The notes under the pieces: generated by a model
What the model saw: only the letters and a program-made list of their open reading frames with translations
Told to the model about the DNA's origin: nothing
Databases searched by the model: none
Made by a program: the position numbers and the translations under genes
Shown: positions 1 to 5,397 of the stretch, piece after piece
Layout of the letters: the number at the start of each line of letters is the position of its first letter
How positions within the stretch are numbered: position 1 is the first letter of the stretch
From: CAYLYP01 sp964387795
Lineage (GTDB): Bacteria > Bacteroidota > Bacteroidia > Bacteroidales > UBA7960
Length of the DNA stretch: 5,485 nt
NCBI GenBank assembly: GCA_964387795.1
Contig: CAYLYP010000135.1
Location: 1 to 5,485 of the forward strand
Reading direction: 5' to 3'

Positions 1-12
1 GCTTTTTGAGCG

Positions 13-33
13 CTAATATACTAAAAATATTAG
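13..33. repeat. AT-rich inverted repeat upstream of the kinase gene
   Basis: The arms CTAATAT (13-19) and ATATTAG (27-33) are perfectly complementary around a 7-nt spacer. It lies about 125 bp before the kinase start codon. It could be an operator half-site pair or the tail of a structure belonging to a gene to the left of the window. No T-run follows, so it is not a convincing terminator. The rest of 1-157 is AT-rich and I see no TAnnTTTG promoter element with acceptable spacing. Confidence 0.35.
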
Positions 34-157
34 GTGTGTTTGCGGAGAATCAGATTAATTTTTAAATGAAAAGACATTATAAATTTTCCTGACATTAAAA
101 CACCTTGCTATCTGAAAATGCTAAGGTTTTAATGATAAAAACATAAATCATCGTTCA

Positions 158-2533
158 ATGAGCCGAATTCTGATTGTTGAAGATTCCTCTTCTGTTGCCC
201 AACACCTGTCCGAAATACTTCAGGTGGAACAGCACCAAACACAAATTGCGCTTTCAGGCCATGATGCACTAAGAATCATTAAAGAGCAAAGCTTTGAAAT
301 TATCCTTCTCGACCTTGTCCTACCCGATATGTCAGGTATTCAAATACTAAAAAAACTCAGGCAAAAATTCACTGCTGATATCTTACCTATTATTGTTATC
401 AGTTCTATAACCAGTGAAACAGAAATAGAAAAGGCCTTACAATTGGGCGCAAATGACTTTATCCAAAAACCTTTTTCAGAACTTATACTTAAAGTCAAAA
501 CTAAGAATCTCCTGCATCTTCAACACAAAACAACTGAAACAAACCTTAACAACAAAGTAATGCAGGATATCTTTGAGAGCACTCCTGTTATTTCATTTTT
601 GGTTGATAAAGATGTTCGGATTTTAAAAACAAACAATAGCGGGCAGAAGTTTTTCGAAAAAGCAGGCAGCGAACTAAACGGAATGCTCGCAGGCAATGCA
701 ATTCAATGCCTTAATGCTGTTACAAACAATGGAAGATGTGGACAAACAAACTTTTGCGCCGATTGCGTGATCCGAAACGCTGTAAACTATACATTTAAAA
801 CACAAAAACCAATTTACAGGAATGAAGGTTCTTTTCATGTATCAAATGAAAAGAATATAAAAGCTATGGATTTCCTGATCTCCACCTCTCCTATTGTTTA
901 TAATGGTATCAATACTGTTTTGCTTAGCATCGAAGATATTACAAATGAACGCCTGGCCCTTAGGGAAGCACAAGATACTTCAGAAAAACTAGCTAAAGCT
1001 GTTCTTGACCTAAAACTGTTGACAAAAAAACTAAACCTGGCTAATACTAAACTATCGGAACAGGAACAACAATTTAGGATTATTTTCAATGCTTTTAATG
1101 TTGGTATCGGTATTACAAATCCTGAAGGGAAATACATTATGATGAATGATTGGTGGATAAATCATTTAGGATATACCCATGAAGAATTGTCTGAAATGGA
1201 TTTCACTGATATTACCTATCCCGATGATATCGATATTAGTTCAGATCGGTTTAATAAACTTATTAAAAAAGAAATAACTCAATACAGGACAGAAAAAAGG
1301 TTTGTCCGTAAAAACAAATCATTGTTCTGGGGCGACCTTTCTGTATCAGCAATTTTTGATAGTGAGGGTGATGTTACTCATGTAGTAGGAGTTATTAGTG
1401 ATATTACCCAGCTTAAAGAAGCAAGGGAATCTTTGCTTAAAAGCGAGGCAGCACTCCTTGAAGCTCAAAAAATTGGAAATACTGCCCATTGGGAATTCGA
1501 CCTTATTAGTGGCAAATTCTTCTGGTCGGAACAAGCCTTTAAGATTCTTGACCTGAAACCTAAAGATTTTACGGTTACCTATAAAAACGTGATGCAATTA
1601 CTTCACCCTAATGATATGGAAATATTTGAACAAGCACACCAGGATTGCATATATAAAAAGATTCCCATCAACATGGAATATCAAATCACAACCCCCCTTA
1701 ATAACACCAAATACATCCTCGAAAAAGCCCAGACTATTTATGATGAAAATGACACCCCTATTCAAACTATTGGGACAATTACCGATATTACAGCTCAAAA
1801 ATCTGCCGAACTTAAAATTGCCAAACAAAACGAAGACCTTAAAAACCTTAATGCAACTAAAGATAAATTCTTTTCAATTATGTCCCACGACCTTAAAAAT
1901 GCATTCACCTCAATACTGGGTCTTTCTGAACTCATGATTAAAGATTATGAAAAGCTTTCTAAAGATGATAGAATTGAATTTGCAAGGCTCATTCATCAAA
2001 CTTCGAAAAATACCTTTGCCCTGCTCGAAAATCTCCTCCAATGGGCCAGGACCCAAAACGGGAATATCCCTTTCTCCCCTCAAAAGCATAATCTGTCACT
2101 TGTCGTTGATGCCTGTTACGAAGTATTAAAAAACCAGGCATTGCTTAAAAATGTTGAATTAAAAAATAATGTCCCTCCTTATATTTTTATTCATGCTGAC
2201 ATTGAAATGCTTAAAACCATTATCCGCAATATTGCTTCAAATGCAATTAAATTCACCCGGAATAATGGTGTTGTGAATATTAATGCCAACATCTCAAACA
2301 ATCAGGTAGAAATATCTGTAATTGACAATGGAATAGGGATGGATGACAAGACAAAAAACTCATTGTTCAATCTGGCTGAAAGCAAATCAAAAAAAGGAAC
2401 ATCCGGTGAAATGGGCACTGGCTTAGGCTTAATATTATGTAAAGAATTTATTCTCAAACACGGAGGATCAATCAATGTCGAAAGCCAGGTAAACAAAGGA
2501 ACATCAATTTCATTTACAATCCCTGTTGCCTGA
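158..2533 (+). CDS. Soluble hybrid sensor histidine kinase (REC-PAS-PAS-PAS-HisKA-HATPase)
   Basis: This is a cytoplasmic two-component sensor kinase of 791 residues with no signal peptide or membrane segment. Residues 1-118 form a receiver domain with the acidic pair E8/D9, phosphoacceptor D52 in LLDLVLPD, switch residue S82 and conserved K104 before P105. A first PAS domain (about 135-265) carries four clustered cysteines, C184, C194, C200 and C203. Two further PAS domains follow (about 304-421 and 432-548), each ending in a typical DIT motif. A short helical linker leads to HisKA, with H577 in SHDLKNAF as the predicted phosphorylated histidine. The ATPase domain shows the N box (N691, N695), the G1 box DNGIGMD (from 723) and the G2 box GTGLGL (from 753). 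The HisKA proline usually found after HDLKN is alanine here. A receiver at the N-terminus suggests that phosphorylation by another kinase tunes this one, or that it takes part in a phosphorelay; this is inference. The start ATG at 158 sits directly before the receiver's first strand (RILIVED), so the N-terminus is complete. The ligand is unknown and no cognate output regulator is adjacent. Confidence 0.95.
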   Translation: MSRILIVEDSSSVAQHLSEILQVEQHQTQIALSGHDALRIIKEQSFEIILLDLVLPDMSGIQILKKLRQKFTADILPIIVISSITSETEIEKALQLGANDFIQKPFSELILKVKTKNLLHLQHKTTETNLNNKVMQDIFESTPVISFLVDKDVRILKTNNSGQKFFEKAGSELNGMLAGNAIQCLNAVTNNGRCGQTNFCADCVIRNAVNYTFKTQKPIYRNEGSFHVSNEKNIKAMDFLISTSPIVYNGINTVLLSIEDITNERLALREAQDTSEKLAKAVLDLKLLTKKLNLANTKLSEQEQQFRIIFNAFNVGIGITNPEGKYIMMNDWWINHLGYTHEELSEMDFTDITYPDDIDISSDRFNKLIKKEITQYRTEKRFVRKNKSLFWGDLSVSAIFDSEGDVTHVVGVISDITQLKEARESLLKSEAALLEAQKIGNTAHWEFDLISGKFFWSEQAFKILDLKPKDFTVTYKNVMQLLHPNDMEIFEQAHQDCIYKKIPINMEYQITTPLNNTKYILEKAQTIYDENDTPIQTIGTITDITAQKSAELKIAKQNEDLKNLNATKDKFFSIMSHDLKNAFTSILGLSELMIKDYEKLSKDDRIEFARLIHQTSKNTFALLENLLQWARTQNGNIPFSPQKHNLSLVVDACYEVLKNQALLKNVELKNNVPPYIFIHADIEMLKTIIRNIASNAIKFTRNNGVVNINANISNNQVEISVIDNGIGMDDKTKNSLFNLAESKSKKGTSGEMGTGLGLILCKEFILKHGGSINVESQVNKGTSISFTIPVA

Positions 2534-2558
2534 AAAACATAACATGTTTTTCAGGCAA
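2526..2558. terminator. Perfect 15-bp hairpin overlapping the kinase stop codon
   Basis: The arms TTGCCTGAAAAACAT (2526-2540) and ATGTTTTTCAGGCAA (2544-2558) are perfectly complementary, with a 3-nt AAC loop. The kinase stop codon TGA (2531-2533) lies in the left arm. It sits between two convergent genes, so a bidirectional terminator or 3'-end stabiliser is likely. Neither side is followed by a clear T-tract, so it is not a textbook intrinsic terminator. Confidence 0.6.
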
Positions 2559-2603
2559 TAACGAACTGAAAAAAATGCTTTTTAATTTGCAAATGTGATA
2601 ATT

Positions 2604-2680
2604 AGCAAATTATAAATACAAAACCTCCTGAAATGATTTAAAACATTCATTTAACCCATAAATTTTGTATTCAATTCGCT
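2604..2680. repeat. Imperfect inverted repeat in the convergent intergenic region
   Basis: The left arm (2604-2623, ending AATACAAAA) and right arm (2663-2680, starting TTTTGTATT) pair with one substitution and a small internal gap, around a 39-nt AT-rich spacer. The outer part of the left arm, TAATTAGCAAATT (2599-2611), is the exact reverse complement of 2697-2709, inside the neighbouring octamer repeat. This suggests a small repeat element built from one motif in both orientations. It could also help terminate the minus-strand DeoR transcript. Confidence 0.5.
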
Positions 2681-2737
2681 AATTTGCTCATTCGCTAATT
2701 TGCTAATTAACTTATTTGTTGATTAACTAATTATACT
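2674..2737. repeat. Eight degenerate 8-bp tandem units
   Basis: Reading from 2674 in steps of eight gives ATTCGCTA, ATTTGCTC, ATTCGCTA, ATTTGCTA, ATTAACTT, ATTTGTTG, ATTAACTA and ATTATACT. Every unit starts with ATT, and the first four are almost identical with a 16-bp superperiod. The last unit covers the stop codon of the DeoR-family gene on the minus strand (2731-2733). Decay increases toward that gene. This is a low-complexity AT-rich array and no function is evident. Confidence 0.65.
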
Positions 2738-3504
2738 TTAATAACATCAACACCTAATGACTCTATCTGATTGCATAAACCATCAGGCATCCCGCTGTCC
2801 GTTATGATAAGATCAAGCTGCGACAAATCACATATCTTCCCAAAACCCCTTCTGCCAAATTTACTTGAATCAGCCAATAAGATAACCTTTTGAGCAGATT
2901 TCATCATGTTCTGGTTCAATGATGCCTCCAATGCATTGGTGGTAGTAATCCCAAAAGACACATCTATACCATCTGCCCCCATAAATAGCAAATTGCACGA
3001 AAACCCTTCAAGCATCTTTTCTGCTATTGGGCCAACAACAGACACCGAACCTTTTCGCATCACACCTCCCAATTGCCAGATTTCAATGCTTTCAAGCTTA
3101 TTCAATAGTGCTGCAACATTTGCTGATGCCGTCACTACTGTCAGGTTTTCTGACTGTCGGTTTAAAATTAACTTTGCCAACTCAAGAATCGTTGAACCGG
3201 ATGCTAATATGATGCTATCCCCTGGTTTAATAAGTGAAATGGCTTTTTGTGCAATTTGTTGCTTTTGTTGTACACATATCTTTTCTTTCTCATCAACAGG
3301 GCGATTATTTACATAAGGATTGCCCGGCGTGGCGCTGCCATGTGTTCGGAACAACAACTGCCTGTCCTCAAGTATTTTAAGATCCTTTCGAATTGTTACT
3401 ACTGATACAGATAATTCACGGCCCAAATCCGAAACATTAACATATCCCTGTTCGTGAAGCTTATTTAAAATATACTGGTGGCGCTCGGCTATACTATTTG
3501 ACAT
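2731..3504 (-). CDS. DeoR-family transcriptional regulator
   Basis: This 257-residue protein has the usual length and layout of DeoR/GlpR repressors, which bind DNA through an N-terminal winged helix-turn-helix and sense a phosphorylated sugar or related metabolite with a C-terminal DeoRC domain. The N-terminus shows the family signature: ERHQYILNKLHEQG (7-20), the recognition helix SVSVVTIRKDLKILE (32-46), then LLFRTHGSA (50-58). The sensor domain includes the phosphate-binding-type loop LASGSTILELA (100-110), LGGVMRKGS (145-153), GADGID (176-181), ITTTNALEASLNQ (186-198) and LADSSKFGRRGF (210-221), ending with LIITD. The first loop has alanine at 101 where many members have aspartate. The start is fixed by the family N-terminus, with ERHQ only six residues after Met1. 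Effector and targets cannot be read from the sequence. No sugar-metabolism gene lies in the window, and it is separated from the upstream B12-related gene by 231 bp and a strong hairpin, so it is probably a monocistronic unit. Confidence 0.95.
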   Translation of the reverse strand: MSNSIAERHQYILNKLHEQGYVNVSDLGRELSVSVVTIRKDLKILEDRQLLFRTHGSATPGNPYVNNRPVDEKEKICVQQKQQIAQKAISLIKPGDSIILASGSTILELAKLILNRQSENLTVVTASANVAALLNKLESIEIWQLGGVMRKGSVSVVGPIAEKMLEGFSCNLLFMGADGIDVSFGITTTNALEASLNQNMMKSAQKVILLADSSKFGRRGFGKICDLSQLDLIITDSGMPDGLCNQIESLGVDVIKV

Positions 3505-3517
3505 CTCTTTTTTTTCT

Positions 3518-3525
3518 CAAATATA
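3518..3525 (-). promoter_or_regulatory. Putative -7 element of the DeoR-family gene
   Basis: On the minus strand this reads TATATTTG, an exact match to the Bacteroidetes -7 consensus TAnnTTTG. Only 13 nt separate it from the start codon, so the transcript would have a leader of only several bases, made of A and G. I do not see a clear TTG -33 element at the expected 19-21 nt spacing, so this rests on the -7 match and its position. Confidence 0.45.
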
Positions 3526-3640
3526 AACATTTCATCCTTAAATAATTTGTTTTTTAGGTCGGATGGAACTTAATTAAGTTTGTTATGATAGGTGATTATG
3601 AATAAAACATCTATAACCTTTAAACCCTGACAAATAAGAA

Positions 3641-3699
3641 GCAACAAGTAGATGAGGAATTACTTTTTGCCTGTAAGAACCTGCCTCATTACTTGTTGC
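3641..3699 (-). terminator. Long hairpin, probable terminator of the DUF4465 gene
   Basis: GCAACAAGTA plus GATGAGG (3641-3657) pairs with CCTCAT plus TACTTGTTGC (3684-3699). This gives 16 base pairs with one bulged base around a 26-nt loop. On the minus strand it begins 36 nt after the DUF4465 stop codon and is followed by a T-rich stretch (TTCTTATTTG). That fits a transcription terminator or 3'-end stabiliser for the riboswitch-controlled mRNA, keeping it apart from the DeoR gene. The loop is longer than in typical intrinsic terminators. Confidence 0.6.
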
Positions 3700-3735
3700 C
3701 GAAAAACAAAGAATGTAAATTCTATATCCCCTGCT

Positions 3736-4737
3736 TTATTTTTTTACAAACCTCTTAAATTCAGTTATTCCATTATCCATTCTGATACCTGTAAGGTAAA
3801 GCCCCGGAGCCAGGTCCTGAATATCAATCATTTGGTTCAATTCCCCATCAAACTGATAATCAGCTATCAAACAAGCTTTTACATCATATACTGTTACAGA
3901 ACGAATACCTTTATAGCTTTCAACAACAATATAATCGGAAGAAGGATTGGGGTAAATATTTAGTTTTACATTACTTAAATATTCAGGGTTGGAAACATTC
4001 CCATTATCCATTGTAATCAAATTATCCATACAGAAATAAGATGGAGTAATCATCCCATAAGAACTATTATCGGTTGAACTTAGTGCAAAAGTTAAACTAT
4101 CAACATTTCCAAGGCTCATTAAATCAACCCATTGCCAATCCATCACAATATAATCTTCGGTATTATCTTCAAATCTGAAGTCAGCCAGATAAAACTCAAT
4201 CATGTTTTCTTTCTCCTGACCATTTAAAAAACCTTTTATTTCAAGTTTAAACCAATCAGGATCATTGCCTGATTCACCGCCAAACTTTTTGCAACCGGAA
4301 CCGCCATCCTGCATCGACAAGGCAGCCCAGGCAGTGTTGGTGACATACATTCCTGATACTTCACCATTGGCAGCAATACCCCTTAGCCCAAGACCAAAAA
4401 CACTTGCATAAGTCACAGGGTCACTCACATAAACCAGGCCATAGTTTGCTGAGTTGTCATATCCAGCCCCTGTAATTGCTGCGTATTGGTTTGAATAACC
4501 AGATGTTGTATTATCAGTTATATTCGATACTGCAAAACCATTAAAACTACCGTAGGTGGTATTGAAAACATTTGGAAAAAACGCATGCCCACTTTCAAAT
4601 CCCCCACTCAGGTCACTGCCATTCCAAAATGATTCGGGCGAAAGGTTTATGTTTTCGAAATCAGAGCTTGTTTGGGCATTCAATTGCAAAAACAATGAGA
4701 ACAAAAAAAACAAAGAAATTGTAAAGCTTCTTTTCAT
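3736..4737 (-). CDS. DUF4465-domain secreted protein with T9SS sorting signal, B12-riboswitch controlled
   Basis: This 333-residue protein is predicted to be exported and carried to the cell surface by the type IX secretion system. Residues 1-21 form a signal peptide (MKRS, a hydrophobic run, cleavage near LNA|Q). There is no lipobox cysteine. Residues 26 to about 245 match the DUF4465 pattern: DFENINLSPESFWNGSD, GGFESG, FNTTYGSFNGFAVSN, SGYSNQYAAITG, and near the end YFCMDNL. C149 and C236 are the only cysteines before the tail. Residues 258-333 are a type A T9SS C-terminal domain, with IYPNPSSDYIVV, LAPGLYL and a basic end (KRFVKK). From memory, DUF4465 proteins recur in corrinoid-uptake loci of Bacteroidetes, and some surface B12-binding proteins have been characterised in such loci. 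The cobalamin riboswitch upstream here supports a role in binding or capturing corrinoid at the cell surface. The function is inferred, not proven. Expression should fall when cobalamin is plentiful. The ATG at 4737 is chosen because it opens the signal peptide. No strong ribosome binding site is seen, as usual for the phylum. Confidence 0.9.
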   Translation of the reverse strand: MKRSFTISLFFLFSLFLQLNAQTSSDFENINLSPESFWNGSDLSGGFESGHAFFPNVFNTTYGSFNGFAVSNITDNTTSGYSNQYAAITGAGYDNSANYGLVYVSDPVTYASVFGLGLRGIAANGEVSGMYVTNTAWAALSMQDGGSGCKKFGGESGNDPDWFKLEIKGFLNGQEKENMIEFYLADFRFEDNTEDYIVMDWQWVDLMSLGNVDSLTFALSSTDNSSYGMITPSYFCMDNLITMDNGNVSNPEYLSNVKLNIYPNPSSDYIVVESYKGIRSVTVYDVKACLIADYQFDGELNQMIDIQDLAPGLYLTGIRMDNGITEFKRFVKK

Positions 4738-4957
4738 GATTCAGATCTTATAAAATTAAACAATAAAAGATTCAGTATAAAATCGGACATGATAGGCTTA
4801 GCCATATAAAAACGCCAATATCCATCACAAACGATTTCTGTTACACCCTTGTGTAAAAATCATTTATAACAAACGGCAATCATAAAGAGGAGAATAAAAG
4901 AAGGATATGCTTCTATTCTTCGCTTTTTTCCCGAAAGCTACAAATACTAATACTAAA
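4738..4957 (-). promoter_or_regulatory. Long mRNA leader between riboswitch and DUF4465 start codon
   Basis: About 220 nt separate the B12 box from the start codon. I find no convincing small gene in it. It includes the short hairpin at 4922-4938, a second weak hairpin on the minus strand pairing GAAT and GAAG (about 4904-4918) with CTTC and ATTC (about 4890-4902), and the perfect hairpin TTACAC/GTGTAA (4841-4856, loop of 4). None is a clear intrinsic terminator with a T-tract on the minus strand, so the expression platform cannot be assigned with certainty. Confidence 0.5.
4922..4938 (-). promoter_or_regulatory. Small hairpin just 3' of the riboswitch aptamer
   Basis: On the minus strand GCTTTCGGGAAAAAAGC can fold with GCTTT pairing AAAGC. 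It lies 19 nt after the B12 box, where cobalamin riboswitches usually place the regulatory hairpin that forms a kissing contact with the aptamer. A CGGG-containing loop is in keeping with that role. The assignment comes from position and is tentative. Confidence 0.4.
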
Positions 4958-5118
4958 CGGCAGGTCTTCTGACTTATCCTTTGTATGTCGCCTTCCCATC
5001 CGTGGGCACGAAAAGTGGCTTATTGACAAACAATTTATTTAAGGACTTACAGCAGCGGGAACTGTTCCCGATTCACACGGGATTCCCTTTTAATCCGATA
5101 AATTTCGGAACCATTTGC
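4958..5118 (-). promoter_or_regulatory. Cobalamin (B12) riboswitch
   Basis: Read on the minus strand, this contains the conserved cobalamin aptamer elements in the right order. GGTTCCG lies near the 5' end. A GGGAATCCCG stem follows (5087-5078), with its partner TTCCCGCTGCTGTAAGTCC (5061-5043). The arm GCCACTTTTCGTG opens at 5019 and GGGAAGGC ends at 4990. The B12 box AAGTCAGAAGACCTGCCG (4975-4958) fits the published consensus rAGYCMGgAgaCCkGCCd at every position. Binding of an adenosyl- or other cobalamin would turn down the downstream gene, here the DUF4465 surface protein. The 5' boundary is approximate. Which cobalamin form is preferred cannot be told from the sequence. Confidence 0.95.
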
Positions 5119-5122
5119 TCGG

Positions 5123-5130
5123 CAAAGGTA
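5123..5130 (-). promoter_or_regulatory. Putative -7 promoter element for the riboswitch transcript
   Basis: The minus strand reads TACCTTTG, an exact match to the Bacteroidetes -7 consensus TAnnTTTG. It lies just upstream of the first conserved riboswitch bases, so transcription would start near 5117-5119. The -33 region is weak: GTGTTCC lies at about the right spacing, without a perfect TTG. Confidence 0.65.
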
Positions 5131-5280
5131 AACATTTTTTCAAACTGGAACACTTCTACAATCCAAAAAAATCATTCATTACTATCACAAGGATTCAGGA
5201 AATTGAAAACATAGGCAGGTTCTACTTCCACTCCTAAAACGATAACAACCAAAATATCTTCAAAAAGAAATCAACTTAAG
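5131..5280. other. AT-rich non-coding stretch upstream of the B12 promoter
   Basis: I see no gene here on either strand. The one open frame that enters it from the left runs through the riboswitch on the opposite strand and resembles no known protein. The last bases (TCAAC at 5271-5275) are complementary to GTTGA at the start of the adjacent 11-bp repeat array, so the array's inverted-repeat character may begin here. Confidence 0.5.
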
Positions 5281-5397
5281 GGTTGAGTCGGGGTTGAGTC
5301 GGGGTTGAGTCGGGTTTGAGTCGGGTTTGAGTCGGGTTCAACCCGGCCTAAAACCGCTTTAAAACCGCTTTAAAACCGCTTTAAACCCGGCTCAACC
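5281..5397. repeat. 117-bp tandem array with strict 11-bp period and complementary ends
   Basis: Ten full units and a 7-bp partial unit lie head to tail. They are GGTTGAGTCGG three times (5281-5313), GTTTGAGTCGG twice (5314-5335), a hybrid GTTCAACCCGG (5336-5346), CCTAAAACCGC (5347-5357), TTTAAAACCGC twice (5358-5379), TTTAAACCCGG (5380-5390) and CTCAACC (5391-5397). The register never slips, although the unit changes from G-rich to A/C-rich. The right end AAACCCGGCTCAACC (5383-5397) pairs with the left-half motif GGTTGAGTCGGGTTT (5303-5317) with one G-T wobble. The hybrid unit can also form CGGG/CCCG around TTCAA. The array is far richer in GC than its surroundings and shows no open reading frame with a start. 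There are no spacers, so it is not a CRISPR array. No function is recognised. Confidence 0.85.

Noticed and set aside
1611..2129. Two open frames (108 and 60 codons) on the + strand in another frame
   Set aside because: They lie inside the PAS3 and HisKA coding region of the kinase and have no recognisable features.
158..2533. Membrane-bound or periplasmic sensing kinase
   Set aside because: No hydrophobic segment long enough for a transmembrane helix and no signal peptide are present, so it is treated as cytosolic.
2906..3316. Open frame of 136 codons on the + strand
   Set aside because: It lies entirely within the DeoR-family gene on the other strand, which has full family signatures.
3652..3963. 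Open frame of 103 codons on the + strand
   Set aside because: It overlaps the end of the DUF4465 gene and a hairpin on the opposite strand, shows no recognisable domain, and its composition is that of a shadow frame.
2731..4737. Operon of the DUF4465 gene and the DeoR-family gene
   Set aside because: They share a strand, but a 231-bp gap with a strong hairpin and a separate promoter-like element before the DeoR gene argue against co-transcription.
4981..5214. Open frame of 77 codons on the + strand
   Set aside because: It covers the cobalamin riboswitch, which is strongly supported on the minus strand. The conserved RNA bases explain the sequence better than a protein.
5214..5223. Ten-base match GGCAGGTTCT, resembling part of a B12 box on the minus strand and recurring inverted at 3676-3685
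   Set aside because: It lacks the rest of the B12 box (AAGTCAG side) and any aptamer around it, so chance similarity is the simplest explanation.
5281..5397. CRISPR array
   Set aside because: The repeat units are contiguous 11-mers with no spacers, and no cas genes are nearby.
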